Of a DNA stretch of 64,000 nt, positions 15,291-24,227 are shown piece by piece. The notes under the pieces are model-generated. The model was not told the origin of the DNA, ran no database searches, and saw only the letters and a program-made list of their open reading frames with translations. The first letter of the stretch is position 1; each line of letters starts with the position of its first letter. Source of the DNA: Blautia luti (GTDB taxonomy: Bacteria; Bacillota; Clostridia; Lachnospirales; Lachnospiraceae). The stretch spans positions 62,001-126,000 of the forward strand of contig NZ_JAAITI010000003.1 in assembly GCF_013304735.1 (NCBI RefSeq), written 5' to 3'. The position numbers and the translations under genes were made by a program.

Positions 15291-16280
15291 TTATTCCGGC
15301 TTAACTTTATCTAAATCCCAATACCATGAATTGCCGATTCGTCTTGCCTTAATTTCAAGTTCCTTTTTTGCATTTTCCAGTGTTCTTTTAGAAATATTCA
15401 AATCTTCTGCCATATCAAAGATTTCACTGCTTTGCACAGAAGTTGATGTTTCTGCCAGTTCCCTCAGCATCTTCTTTGCCTGTTCCAGTTTATTTACCTT
15501 TGGCGCAATTCCACCAAGCACCTCATCTGCTGTGATTTCATAGTCACCTATCCACTCAAATCCTGTTTCTGTCAGGCGAAATGCTTTGGAATGCCCAAAT
15601 GCAGCCAGATTATTTTTAATCTGAACCACTGCTCTTAAATCCGGTTCTCCCTCTATTCTTCCTACCAGTAATACGCTTCTGGCTACTGCAAAAAAGTCAA
15701 TCGAACCCATTCCTCTATATGCAGCTTTGTTTCCACCAGCTTTATTCATGTGTCCGATTAATAAAATTGCACATTTGTATTTTTCTGCCAACAAACTCAA
15801 TCTTTTCGTCATATCCCTTGCTTCATTTGCACGGTTCATATCCATTGTTCCTCCAAGGTATGCCTGAATCGGATCTAAAATAAGCACTCTCGCACCAGTC
15901 TGTTTGATAGCAGTTTCCAGTCTTTCATCAATCATGGAAAGTGATTTTTCTGTTTCATCTATAACCATAATTCTTTCACAGACCGCTTCTGCCAGCTCCA
16001 GTCTGGGTTTTACTGTATCTGCCAGTCCATCTTCCGCTGTCTGATAGATAATATTCACGGGTTCTGTTACTTTCATATCGTTATCCAGACCTTCTCCTTT
16101 AGACAATCTTGCAGCAATATTTAATACCAGCGTAGTTTTTCCATCACCGGGATCTCCCTGAATAATCGTTAATTTTCCATAAGGGATAAACGGATACCAG
16201 AGCCAGTCCACTGTCTGAGACTGGACATCTGACATCTTTATCATTTTCAATTCTGTTTTATTCTCATTTCTCTGTTCCAT
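15291..16280 (-). CDS. RepA-like AAA ATPase (hexameric helicase type)
   Basis: A RecA-fold ATPase of the AAA_25/RepA type. Walker A is GDPGDGKTT (residues 42-50), Walker B is ARVLILDP near residue 125, and the sensor segment ILLIGHMNKAGG follows. The C-terminal part (about 255-329) looks like a winged helix. Relatives of plasmid RSF1010 RepA unwind the origin. The frame extends to 16292, but that ATG forms part of the GGAGG site for the ATG at 16280, which is preferred. It overlaps the integrase gene by 17 bp. It replaces the VapE/primase pair of element 1. Confidence 0.85.
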   Translation of the reverse strand: MEQRNENKTELKMIKMSDVQSQTVDWLWYPFIPYGKLTIIQGDPGDGKTTLVLNIAARLSKGEGLDNDMKVTEPVNIIYQTAEDGLADTVKPRLELAEAVCERIMVIDETEKSLSMIDERLETAIKQTGARVLILDPIQAYLGGTMDMNRANEARDMTKRLSLLAEKYKCAILLIGHMNKAGGNKAAYRGMGSIDFFAVARSVLLVGRIEGEPDLRAVVQIKNNLAAFGHSKAFRLTETGFEWIGDYEITADEVLGGIAPKVNKLEQAKKMLRELAETSTSVQSSEIFDMAEDLNISKRTLENAKKELEIKARRIGNSWYWDLDKVKPE

Positions 16281-17481
16281 AAATTCCTCCATTTTCCCAA
16301 CTGTTCTCGCCAGTTATCTGTTGTTCTCTGGAAGAATCTCTGCTATAATCAACTTGTCTAGGGTTGACATTTGTGGATTCGTCCTCATTTGTCACATTGC
16401 TCCGGTTGTTCGTACTTCCGGAGCTTTTTATATTTTCATCATCCAACATATCTGCCACTACTTTCTGCTGATCTGGATATAAGTGCCCATAAGTATTCAA
16501 TGTAATGCGAATGTCCGTATGTCCAAACCTTTCTTTAATCATCAATGGTTGCACTCCCTTATTGATCAGAAATGCCGCATGACTGTGACGAATGTCGTGT
16601 ACTCTTATCTTTTTTACTCCGGTCTTTTGAACCACCTGTTTTAACTTATGCTGTACCGCTTCATGAACCATTGGAAAAATCCGTTCATCTTCGGGCAACT
16701 CATACAGTCTGCTAATATAGTCCTGAATCTCTTTTTTCAGAAATTCCGGTATGGAAATCGTACGGTTCGATTCTTCTGTTTTGGGAGATGTAATCACGTC
16801 CTCTCCATGCATACGGTAGTAAGTTTTATTGATATGAAGTAGATTCCTTTCAAAATCAATGTCAGCAGGTGTAATGCTGAGTGCTTCGCCTTCTCTCGCT
16901 CCTGTCCAGAATAATAATTCAAACAGCACATAATATTTGCTTCCCGGTTCTATTCCGGTCATAAACTGCCGATATTCTTCAATTGTCCAAAACTTCATTT
17001 TCTTTTTTGAAGTCTTTCCCATACGTTTTACTTTGTCACAGGGATTATCTGCCAGATTGTAGATATTCTTCGCATGATTGAATAATGCCGTCATCTGATT
17101 CTGTATTGTTTTCAGATAATCATCTGAATATCCTTTTTCAATAATCGTATTCTGCCACTGGATAATCTCTGCTGGTGTAATACTGTTCATTGGTCTGTCC
17201 TTAAAATACGGTAACAGTTGAGCCTTCATCGTATCTCTTTTATTCTTGATACTCCTGTCCTTCAATGACTGAGACTTGTCTCGGAAGTAGACTTCTACAA
17301 ACTCTCCCATTGTCATATCCATGTCTGCTTTCGCTGTTCTTTTATACTCCGCTTCAAAATTTAATGCTTCTTTCTTAGTGCGGAATCCTCTTTTTACTTT
17401 TCGCTTTTTGGCTCCTGTCCAGTCCTCATAATAAAATGAAACATACCAGGTTCCTCTTTCTTCATCTTTGTATGCTGCCAT
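16264..17481 (-). CDS. Tyrosine integrase (element 2)
   Basis: The recombinase for integration at tuf. The N-terminal AP2-like arm-binding domain (GTWYVSFYYEDWTG) is followed by core-binding and catalytic domains with R196, H295-x-x-R298, H321 and Y331. All are at the same residue numbers as in the element 1 integrase. It is longer (405 residues) because of a polar Asn/Ser-rich C-terminal extension after about residue 350. That tail also spans the start of the ATPase gene. The start ATG at 17481 has GGGGGAG about 7 nt upstream. Confidence 0.95.
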   Translation of the reverse strand: MAAYKDEERGTWYVSFYYEDWTGAKKRKVKRGFRTKKEALNFEAEYKRTAKADMDMTMGEFVEVYFRDKSQSLKDRSIKNKRDTMKAQLLPYFKDRPMNSITPAEIIQWQNTIIEKGYSDDYLKTIQNQMTALFNHAKNIYNLADNPCDKVKRMGKTSKKKMKFWTIEEYRQFMTGIEPGSKYYVLFELLFWTGAREGEALSITPADIDFERNLLHINKTYYRMHGEDVITSPKTEESNRTISIPEFLKKEIQDYISRLYELPEDERIFPMVHEAVQHKLKQVVQKTGVKKIRVHDIRHSHAAFLINKGVQPLMIKERFGHTDIRITLNTYGHLYPDQQKVVADMLDDENIKSSGSTNNRSNVTNEDESTNVNPRQVDYSRDSSREQQITGENSWENGGIYGTEK

Positions 17482-17496
17482 ACTTTCTCCCCCCCT

Positions 17497-17691
17497 TTAC
17501 ATTGCAATCTGGGAATATCCATAAAATTTCTTTTCCCAGAATGCTCTCGGTATCTTGCCCGCAACGGTCACATATCCCTGATCTGCAAGCTCTTTGTTCA
17601 GTTTGCGAAGTAGCTTGTAAGCATATCCAAGTGAAATCCCCATGCTCTCTGCAACTTCTTCCGCTGTAATCATATAGTTTTGTCTCTGCAT
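17497..17691 (-). CDS. Excisionase-like HTH protein (element 2)
   Basis: A 64-residue helix-turn-helix protein (MITAEEVAESMGISLGYAYKLLRKLN) homologous to the protein at 8020-8211. The two share the C-terminal pattern GKIPR-x-W/Y-E-x-KFYGYSQ. GGAGG lies 7 nt before the ATG. It lies 15 bp upstream of the integrase and is probably co-transcribed with it. Confidence 0.75.
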   Translation of the reverse strand: MQRQNYMITAEEVAESMGISLGYAYKLLRKLNKELADQGYVTVAGKIPRAFWEKKFYGYSQIAM

Positions 17692-17793
17692 ATCATTTCC
17701 TCCTTGTCTATAATTATCATTTTCACTGATACTATATCATTTAAAGTAATCATTGTCAATGGTTTTTATCTGTGTGAATGATATTTTTCTATA

Positions 17794-17822
17794 TTGTTGA
17801 TTTTTATCATTTGTGATATACT
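17794..17822 (+). promoter_or_regulatory. Promoter of XRE repressor 2
   Basis: TTGTTG (17794-17799), 17-bp spacer, TATACT (17817-17822). The divergent region (17700-17830) repeats ATCATTT-like words that could be repressor operators. Confidence 0.5.
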
Positions 17823-17850
17823 AATCATAGCTTTTAAGGAGGTGGATAAT

Positions 17851-18465
17851 ATGCAGGAATCATCTATTTCAGAAAAAATAAAAGAGCTACGAACTGATCT
17901 GAAGATGAATCAAAAAAACTTTTCCGCAGCTATTGGTATACGTCAGTCAACTTTATCCAGTTATGAAAATGGTGTGGTTACTCCCTCCAATGATGTGTTA
18001 TTGACTATTGCTCAGAAATTTCATGTCTCACTGGACTGGTTATTTGGATTATCTGAAAATAAAGTACAGATTTCTACTCTCAGCGATATTCTTTGGGTTT
18101 TACTGCAGATGAATGAATCCAATGAACTCCGGTATGAACTGGATATAAATAATAAACTTCCCGGTGATATAGAAACAGAAACACAGAAATGGTATGCCGG
18201 ACTTCGCTTTTATGGAAATGATCCGGAACATTCTTTAAACGCAGATATGTGTAATTTTCTTGCTGATCTGCAGGAGAACAGAGAAAGCCTGGAATCTTAT
18301 TTCACAGGCAAAGATATGTTTGATATGTGGAAAAAGCAGACGTTGGAATACTACACTTCCAAACCTGTCACCCATAAAGAAATTGAAGAACTGGATTTTG
18401 AGACACGAATCCGTAAACGAGATGAACTTTTAACACAGAAATTTTCCAATAACGAACAGAAATAG
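17851..18465 (+). CDS. XRE family repressor (element 2)
   Basis: An N-terminal XRE helix-turn-helix (residues 6-65, LKMNQKNFSAAIGIRQSTLSSYE) plus a helical C-terminal domain of unknown fold. AAGGAGG is 8 nt before the ATG at 17851; the longer frame from 17794 would overlap the promoter. It is divergent from xis/int, like the repressor of element 1. The two repressors share little beyond the HTH, and their control regions carry different repeats. The tandem elements are therefore probably not cross-repressed. Confidence 0.85.
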   Translation: MQESSISEKIKELRTDLKMNQKNFSAAIGIRQSTLSSYENGVVTPSNDVLLTIAQKFHVSLDWLFGLSENKVQISTLSDILWVLLQMNESNELRYELDINNKLPGDIETETQKWYAGLRFYGNDPEHSLNADMCNFLADLQENRESLESYFTGKDMFDMWKKQTLEYYTSKPVTHKEIEELDFETRIRKRDELLTQKFSNNEQK

Positions 18466-18483
18466 TATCATAACAGTATCACA
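18466..18483. repeat. TATCA-N6-TATCACA site, element 2 right end
   Basis: Same spaced motif as at 9031-9048 and 9380-9397, about 180 bp inside the right attachment site. It overlaps the first arm of the XRE terminator. Confidence 0.5.
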
Positions 18484-18531
18484 GGCAGATATGCGAAGGT
18501 TTTCATTTTCTTCCCATACCTGCCTGTTTTT
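18481..18531 (+). terminator. Terminator after XRE repressor 2
   Basis: 8-bp stem ACAGGCAG/CTGCCTGT (18481-18488, 18520-18527) with a long loop and a T run. Confidence 0.6.
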
Positions 18532-18580
18532 AATTTATTCGCTATTCTTTACAGCCTTTTTTTAATCTTCTGTTCAACAG

Positions 18581-18645
18581 AAAAACCCCGGAAACCTTAC
18601 GGTCCCGGGGTATCTTACGTTTGGACACAATGTACCTTGCGGTAC
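18581..18645 (-). terminator. tuf terminator and GCAA hairpin supplied by element 2
   Basis: Reading from tuf, a GTACC-GCAA-GGTAC hairpin (18632-18645) is followed by a conserved spacer. A GC-rich terminator stem ACCCCGG/CCGGGGT with T5 (18581-18611) comes next. The displaced copy at 9135-9201 has the same layout, with changed but still paired stems. Confidence 0.8.
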
Positions 18646-18665
18646 TCAATATATATTAGTCAGTG

Positions 18666-18720
18666 ATTACTCGATGATTGTAGCAACACGTCCTGATCCT
18701 ACAGTACGTCCACCTTCACG
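18666..18720. repeat. Attachment repeat within tuf 3' end
   Basis: The last codons and stop of tuf, identical to 9221-9275. It is the right attachment site of element 2. Confidence 0.9.
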
Positions 18721-19860
18721 GATAGCGAATGTAAGACCCTGGCTCATAGCGATCGGATGAATCAGCTCGATTGTCATCTCGATGTTATCTCCAGGCATGC
18801 ACATCTCTGTTCCCTCTGGAAGGTTGCAAACACCTGTTACGTCTGTTGTTCTGAAGTAGAACTGCGGACGATAGTTGTTGAAGAATGGTGTATGACGGCC
18901 ACCCTCGTCTTTAGTCAGAACGTAAACCTGAGCTGTGAATTTTGTATGGCATGTAAGTGTTCCTGGTTTAGCAAGAACCTGTCCACGCTCGATCTCGTTT
19001 CTCTGAACACCACGAAGAAGTGCTCCGATGTTATCACCAGCCTGAGCCTCATCAAGAAGTTTACGGAACATCTCGATACCAGTTACAACAACTTTACGAG
19101 TCTCCTCTTTGATACCAACGATCTCAACCTCATCAGATACGTGAAGAACACCAGCCTCAACTCTACCAGTTGCAACTGTACCACGTCCTGTGATGGAGAA
19201 TACGTCCTCTACAGGCATTACGAACGGTTTATCTGTGTCACGCTGTGGGTCCGGAATGTAGCTGTCAACAGCATCCATAAGCTCCATGATCTTATCTCCC
19301 CATGGGCCAGCCGGATCCTCAAGAGCTTTAAGAGCAGAACCCTGGATAACCGGGAGGTCATCTCCTGGGAAGTCATACTCGGAAAGAAGCTCACGAATCT
19401 CCATCTCTACGAGCTCAAGAAGCTCCTCATCGTCTACCATATCACATTTGTTCATGAATACAACGATGTAAGGAACACCTACCTGACGAGCAAGAAGAAC
19501 GTGCTCTTTTGTCTGAGCCATAACACCGTCTGTAGCAGCAACAACAAGGATAGCACCATCCATCTGAGCTGCACCTGTGATCATGTTCTTAACGTAGTCA
19601 GCATGTCCTGGGCAGTCAACGTGTGCGTAATGTCTCTTCTCTGTCTGATACTCAACGTGAGCTGTAGAAATTGTGATACCACGCTCTCTTTCCTCTGGAG
19701 CTTTATCGATATCCTCAAAGTTCTCTACTACGTTTCCTGGAACTCTCTCAGCAAGAACTTTAGTGATAGCTGCTGTTAATGTTGTTTTACCATGGTCAAC
19801 GTGTCCGATGGTACCAATGTTACAATGCGGTTTTGTTCTCTCAAACTTAGCCTTTGCCAT
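18667..19860 (-). CDS. tuf: Elongation factor Tu
   Basis: EF-Tu, the GTPase that delivers aminoacyl-tRNA to the ribosome. The G1 motif GHVDHGKTT is near residues 19-27, followed by the DCPGHADY G3, NKCD G4 and SALKALED G5 segments. Domains 2 and 3 follow to the end [14 protein letters not shown]. At 397 residues it is the standard length. It is the last gene of the str operon. Its final 17 codons form the integration site of the two mobile elements. Insertion leaves the protein sequence intact because the element end restores the codons and supplies a new terminator. Confidence 0.99.
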   Translation of the reverse strand: MAKAKFERTKPHCNIGTIGHVDHGKTTLTAAITKVLAERVPGNVVENFEDIDKAPEERERGITISTAHVEYQTEKRHYAHVDCPGHADYVKNMITGAAQMDGAILVVAATDGVMAQTKEHVLLARQVGVPYIVVFMNKCDMVDDEELLELVEMEIRELLSEYDFPGDDLPVIQGSALKALEDPAGPWGDKIMELMDAVDSYIPDPQRDTDKPFVMPVEDVFSITGRGTVATGRVEAGVLHVSDEVEIVGIKEETRKVVVTGIEMFRKLLDEAQAGDNIGALLRGVQRNEIERGQVLAKPGTLTCHTKFTAQVYVLTKDEGGRHTPFFNNYRPQFYFRTTDVTGVCNLPEGTEMCMPGDNIEMTIELIHPIAMSQGLTFAIREGGRTVGSGRVATIIE

Positions 19861-19933
19861 TTTAAAATGTCCTCCTTAAAAAACTTGACTCTGTAATTAG
19901 AGCATTTTTTCAGATTTAAACTTGCTAACCTTG

Positions 19934-19962
19934 ATTATATTGCAAACCAAGGTTATTTGCAA
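19934..19962 (-). promoter_or_regulatory. Internal promoter before tuf
   Basis: TTGCAA (19957-19962), 17-bp spacer, TATAAT (19934-19939) in the fusA-tuf gap. It would allow tuf to be made above the level of the operon. Confidence 0.7.
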
Positions 19963-19985
19963 GCATTTTATTTATTTATAGTGGA

Positions 19986-22109
19986 TCAGTCTTTCTTAGA
20001 AAGAATCTTCTCCTGTACAGACTTCGGAACCTGCTCATATTTCTCGAAGAACATAGAGTAGTTACCACGTCCCTGTGTTCTGGAACGAAGGTCTGTAGCA
20101 TATCCAAACATCTCGGAAAGCGGAACATATCCACGGATCATCTTACCGCCACCGATATCTTCCATACCCTCGATACGTCCACGACGGGAGTTGATATCAC
20201 CGATAACGTCACCCATGTAATCCTCTGGTGTAGTAACTTCGACCTTCATGATTGGCTCAAGAAGAACCGGAGCTGCTTTCTGCATAGCATCCTTGAATGC
20301 AAGAGAACCTGCAATGTGGAATGCCATCTCAGAAGAATCGACTTCATGGTAAGAACCATCGTATACATTCGCATGTACACCAACTACCGGGAATCCTCCG
20401 AGGATACCAGCTTTCATAGCTTCCTCGATACCTTCGCCAACTGCCGGGATGTATTCCTTCGGAATAGCACCACCAACAACTGTAGACTCGAACTTGTACA
20501 GCTCTTCTCCGTTGGCATCCATAGGCTCGAATTTAACTTTACAGTGACCATACTGTCCACGACCACCAGACTGTTTTGCATACTTGCTGTCTACATCAAC
20601 AGGTTTGGTGATTGTCTCTTTGTAAGCAACCTGAGGTGCACCAACGTTTGCCTCAACCTTGAACTCACGAAGAAGACGGTCAACGATGATATCAAGGTGA
20701 AGCTCACCCATACCAGCGATGATGGTCTGTCCTGTTTCCTGATCTGTATGAGCACGGAATGTCGGGTCCTCCTCAGCAAGCTTAGCAAGTGCCTCACCAA
20801 GTTTGCCCTGTCCAGCTTTTGTCTTAGGCTCGATAGCGAGCTCGATAACTGGCTCTGGGAACTCCATGGACTCAAGGATTACCGGATGCTGCTCATCACA
20901 GATTGTATCACCTGTTGTAGTGAATTTGAATCCGATTGCTGCAGCGATATCACCGGAGTAAACCTTATCCAGCTCCATACGTTTATTAGCGTGCATCTGA
21001 AGGATACGTCCAACACGCTCTTTTTTATCTTTTGTGGCATTCAGTACATAAGAACCGGAGTTCATTGTTCCTGAATAAACACGGAAATAAGCAAGCTTTC
21101 CTACGAATGGGTCAGTCATGATCTTGAATGCAAGAGCGGAGAACGGCTCATCATCAGATGAATGTCTCTCAACTTCGTTGCCGTCAAGGTCAACACCCTT
21201 GATAGCCGGGATATCTGTAGGCGCCGGCATGTACTCAAGGATTGCGTCCAGAAGTTTCTGAACACCTTTGTTTCTGTAAGCGGAACCGCAGCAAACCGGT
21301 ACTGCTGTACACTCACATGTAGCTTTTCTGAGGACAGCTTTCAGTCTGTCTACAGAAGGCTCATCTCCCTCAAGATACTCCATCATGAGGTCATCATCCA
21401 GCTCGCAGATCTTCTCGATCAGCTCTGTATGATAAAGCTCTGCATCTTCCTGCATATCCTCCGGGATATCAGTAATAGAGATGTCATCACCCTTCTCATC
21501 ATTGTAGATGTATGCTTTCATCTCGAAAAGATCGATGATTCCTTTGAAGTCATCCTCTTTTCCGATCGGAAGCTGAAGGCAGATAGCGTTTTTACCAAGA
21601 CGAGTCTTGATCTGCTCTACTGCACCGTAGAAGTTTGCACCAAGGATATCCATCTTGTTGATGAATGCCATACGAGGTACATTGTAGGTATCAGCCTGAC
21701 GCCATACGTTCTCTGACTGCGGCTCAACACCACCCTTAGCACAGAAAACGCCGACAGCACCATCAAGCACACGAAGGGAACGCTCAACCTCAACAGTGAA
21801 GTCTACATGTCCTGGTGTATCAATGATGTTGATACGATGCTCAAGAGCACCTGGCTTTGGCTTGCAGTTCTCCTCAAGAGTCCAGTGACATGTTGTAGCA
21901 GCGGATGTGATTGTGATACCACGCTCCTGCTCCTGCTCCATCCAGTCCATTGTCGCTGTACCTTCATGAGTATCACCGATCTTGTAGTTAACTCCTGTAT
22001 AATAAAGAATACGCTCTGTAAGAGTTGTTTTACCAGCATCGATATGCGCCATGATACCGATATTTCTGGTTCTCTCTAATGGATATTCTCTTCCTTCTTT
22101 TCCAGCCAA
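19986..22109 (-). CDS. fusA: Elongation factor G
   Basis: EF-G, the translocase GTPase. The G1 motif AHIDAGKTT is at residues 19-27, with DTPGHVDF G3 and NKMD G4, and it runs through domains II-V to [12 protein letters not shown]. The length of 707 residues is normal (about 690-710). It lies 18 bp downstream of rpsG and 125 bp upstream of tuf, the classic str-operon order. It shows strong codon bias typical of highly expressed genes. Confidence 0.99.
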   Translation of the reverse strand: MAGKEGREYPLERTRNIGIMAHIDAGKTTLTERILYYTGVNYKIGDTHEGTATMDWMEQEQERGITITSAATTCHWTLEENCKPKPGALEHRINIIDTPGHVDFTVEVERSLRVLDGAVGVFCAKGGVEPQSENVWRQADTYNVPRMAFINKMDILGANFYGAVEQIKTRLGKNAICLQLPIGKEDDFKGIIDLFEMKAYIYNDEKGDDISITDIPEDMQEDAELYHTELIEKICELDDDLMMEYLEGDEPSVDRLKAVLRKATCECTAVPVCCGSAYRNKGVQKLLDAILEYMPAPTDIPAIKGVDLDGNEVERHSSDDEPFSALAFKIMTDPFVGKLAYFRVYSGTMNSGSYVLNATKDKKERVGRILQMHANKRMELDKVYSGDIAAAIGFKFTTTGDTICDEQHPVILESMEFPEPVIELAIEPKTKAGQGKLGEALAKLAEEDPTFRAHTDQETGQTIIAGMGELHLDIIVDRLLREFKVEANVGAPQVAYKETITKPVDVDSKYAKQSGGRGQYGHCKVKFEPMDANGEELYKFESTVVGGAIPKEYIPAVGEGIEEAMKAGILGGFPVVGVHANVYDGSYHEVDSSEMAFHIAGSLAFKDAMQKAAPVLLEPIMKVEVTTPEDYMGDVIGDINSRRGRIEGMEDIGGGKMIRGYVPLSEMFGYATDLRSRTQGRGNYSMFFEKYEQVPKSVQEKILSKKD

Positions 22110-22127
22110 TGAATTTTCCTCCTCGAA

Positions 22128-22598
22128 TTAGAAGCGATAGTGAGCAAATGCTTTATTTGCCTCAGCCATCTTGTGCATGTCTTCTTTTCTCTTAACGGAT
22201 GCACCTGTGTTGTTCATTGCGTCCAGAAGCTCATTAGCCAGTTTTTCTTCCATTGTCTTCTCGCCTCTCTTACGTGAGAACATTGTAAGCCAACGAAGAG
22301 CAAGTGCCTGACGTCTGTCTGCTCTTACCTCGATCGGAACCTGATAAGTAGCACCACCGATACGTCTTGCTTTTACCTCGAGAACTGGCATGATGTTGTT
22401 CATAGCCTCTTCAAATACTTCAATTGCTGGTTTACCAGCTTTTTCCTCTACTCTGGCAAATGCGCCGTATACAATTTTCTGAGCAACACCTTTCTTACCG
22501 TCTAACATGATGTTATTGATAAGTTTGGTAACCACTTTGTTATTGTACATCGGGTCAGCCAGAACGTCTCTTTTCTGAGTATGTCCTTTACGTGGCAC
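22128..22598 (-). CDS. rpsG: 30S ribosomal protein S7
   Basis: S7 binds 16S rRNA and nucleates the head of the 30S subunit. The sequence begins with [12 protein letters not shown] and has the hallmark ALRWL and [21 protein letters not shown]. The frame is open to 22643, but the family start corresponds to a GTG at 22598, seven bases after AAGGAGGG. This gives 156 residues, the standard S7 length. It lies between rpsL and fusA. Confidence 0.97.
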   Translation of the reverse strand: MPRKGHTQKRDVLADPMYNNKVVTKLINNIMLDGKKGVAQKIVYGAFARVEEKAGKPAIEVFEEAMNNIMPVLEVKARRIGGATYQVPIEVRADRRQALALRWLTMFSRKRGEKTMEEKLANELLDAMNNTGASVKRKEDMHKMAEANKAFAHYRF

Positions 22599-22827
22599 GT
22601 TACTTCCCTCCTTAATCATATTGATTATATCATCGGTACTCACGCAGTAAAACTATTGCATGTTCGCACTGGTAAGGTCCTATATTTAACCCGCAACCGA
22701 CAGGGTATATGGAATACCGTACAAATCCTTATAGTCTTCCGCTGTAATACATTAGATGAATAATATCTTTGTAATCCTCCTGATTATCTGCAATCAGGAA
22801 GCGGCGTAGATTTCTGATCTACTTAAA

Positions 22828-23247
22828 TTATTTTTTAACTTTAGGTCTCTTAGCTCCGTATTTGGAACGAGCCTGTTTTCTGTTAGCGACACCTGCGGTA
22901 TCAAGAGTACCTCTGATGATGTGGTATCTTGTACCAGGTAAGTCCTTAACTCTTCCTCCACGGATAAGAACAACGCTATGCTCCTGAAGGTTGTGACCCT
23001 CTCCTGGAATATAACTTGTTACCTCGATACCGTTGGAAAGACGAACTCTGGCGATCTTTCTAAGAGCTGAGTTAGGCTTTTTAGGAGTAGCTGTTTTAAC
23101 AGCAGTACAAACACCACGTTTCTGTGGAGCAGCCTGATCAACTGCTTTCTTTCTTAAAGAGTTGTATGTTTTCTGCAGAGCCGGTGCTGTAGATTTCTTA
23201 ACAGCTGTCTGACGGCCCTTTCTTACTAACTGGTTGAATGTTGGCAT
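22828..23247 (-). CDS. rpsL: 30S ribosomal protein S12
   Basis: S12 is the decoding-centre protein in which streptomycin resistance arises. The 139 residues include the invariant [16 protein letters not shown] and the loop [22 protein letters not shown]. Both conserved lysines at the streptomycin-resistance positions (TPKKPNS and GRVKDLPG) are wild type. It is the first gene of the str operon. A CCATGGG/CCCATGG hairpin (23274-23291) sits in its leader just upstream of the ribosome site. A 229-bp gap to rpsG holds only a 7-bp hairpin (22779-22798). Confidence 0.98.
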   Translation of the reverse strand: MPTFNQLVRKGRQTAVKKSTAPALQKTYNSLRKKAVDQAAPQKRGVCTAVKTATPKKPNSALRKIARVRLSNGIEVTSYIPGEGHNLQEHSVVLIRGGRVKDLPGTRYHIIRGTLDTAGVANRKQARSKYGAKRPKVKK

Positions 23248-23358
23248 TCCATTTCACCTCCCGATTTATTTCTCCATGGGCTTTCCCATGGGGCCTTGCG
23301 GTTGCTATTTACAAATTACGGCATGCGAAAATATAACGTTTCATTCGCACGCTTGCTC

Positions 23359-23388
23359 ATTATAGACCGTAAATACAGGGCTTGTCAA
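23359..23388 (-). promoter_or_regulatory. str operon promoter
   Basis: Consensus TTGACA (23383-23388), 18-bp spacer and TATAAT (23359-23364) give a strong sigma-A promoter about 110 bp upstream of rpsL. Confidence 0.85.
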
Positions 23389-23475
23389 GGTGTTTTATGA
23401 AGAATTTTTGCTGATTTTACAGGGGTTTAACACAGTTTTCTTCATAGATGTCACAACCCTGCGAAAATGACGGTT

Positions 23476-24153
23476 TTACTTCCAGGGTCTGGCCTTTTCT
23501 GTCCACCCATGTTCCTTCCAGTAAGCCACATCCACTTCATTCCATCCACTTTTTACAAGCTTACGCATCACCTCGAAATATGTTTTGGTCTTCAACCCCG
23601 GTTTTACATGGCCATAGTTCTTACGGATTTTTTCTGCCAGCTTATCGGTCGCTTTCTCAATCTCCGCCATCTTTTCCGGAGAAATCGATTTATAATTTAT
23701 GGCATGAACGGCAGTACCGTACCTGTATATCTTTCCCATTCCCCAGAAAAACATACTGTCTGCCATATCTTTGTTGGTCCATTTCGTTCCGGCGCCTGCT
23801 GCGGTAGAAATACAGATTCCCTGTTTGGAAAACATATCCTGGTTTGGCCTGTGCAGCATCCATCGGTAGCCATAGTGATCCAGCCATGCTTTCATGGAAC
23901 CGGTACAGTGATAAACATATACCGGACTTGTAAGAATGATCACATCTGCGCTGTCAATGGCATCTGTCAGCGGTTTCAGTTCTTTATAATATGGGCAAAG
24001 CTTCTCATCCTTCACAATACACTGGTTACATCCAATGCAGAAATGCCCGAAATCTTTTGGCAGAAAAAACTCTGTCACTTCTCCGCCCAGCTTATCTGCC
24101 AGTATTTTTCCTATATGATAGGTAGAACCTTTATGATTCTGCCCGTTTATCAT
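23476..24153 (-). CDS. Flavodoxin-fold NAD(P)H-dependent oxidoreductase
   Basis: A cytoplasmic FMN reductase-like protein. The N-terminal phosphate-binding turn INGQNHKGSTYHIG and the cysteine pair CIGCNQC are followed by a typical flavodoxin core, as in iron-sulfur flavoprotein-like reductases. ATG at 24153 is the first standard start, but the GGAGG site is 20 nt away. Eight bases after it the codon ATA (24165) would give MKIVMINGQN, the N-terminus usual in this family, so initiation at ATA or ATT is possible. The substrate is unknown. Confidence 0.85.
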   Translation of the reverse strand: MINGQNHKGSTYHIGKILADKLGGEVTEFFLPKDFGHFCIGCNQCIVKDEKLCPYYKELKPLTDAIDSADVIILTSPVYVYHCTGSMKAWLDHYGYRWMLHRPNQDMFSKQGICISTAAGAGTKWTNKDMADSMFFWGMGKIYRYGTAVHAINYKSISPEKMAEIEKATDKLAEKIRKNYGHVKPGLKTKTYFEVMRKLVKSGWNEVDVAYWKEHGWTEKARPWK

Positions 24154-24227
24154 TACAATCTTTATATTTTCCCCCTCCTCTTTTCTTCAACTCAAAAGTA
24201 TAACATTTCTTCTTATATGTATCTACT

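Larger units (their letters stand above)
9276..18720. mobile_element. Integrative mobilizable element 2 inserted at tuf
   Basis: The element is bounded by exact 55-bp repeats (9221-9275 and 18666-18720), giving a unit of about 9445 bp. It contains a candidate type I toxin locus, an XRE membrane protein, two DUF3784 proteins, a zinc-ribbon protein, yjdF with a candidate riboswitch, tnpV, mobV, DUF5348, a RepA-like ATPase, integrase, xis-like and XRE genes. It lacks conjugation machinery, so it should move with help from another element. Its right end rebuilds an intact tuf. Confidence 0.85.

Noticed and set aside
18757..19779. A 340-codon open frame opposite tuf
   Set aside because: Same cause: antisense of a highly biased gene. 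No start signal and no family resemblance.
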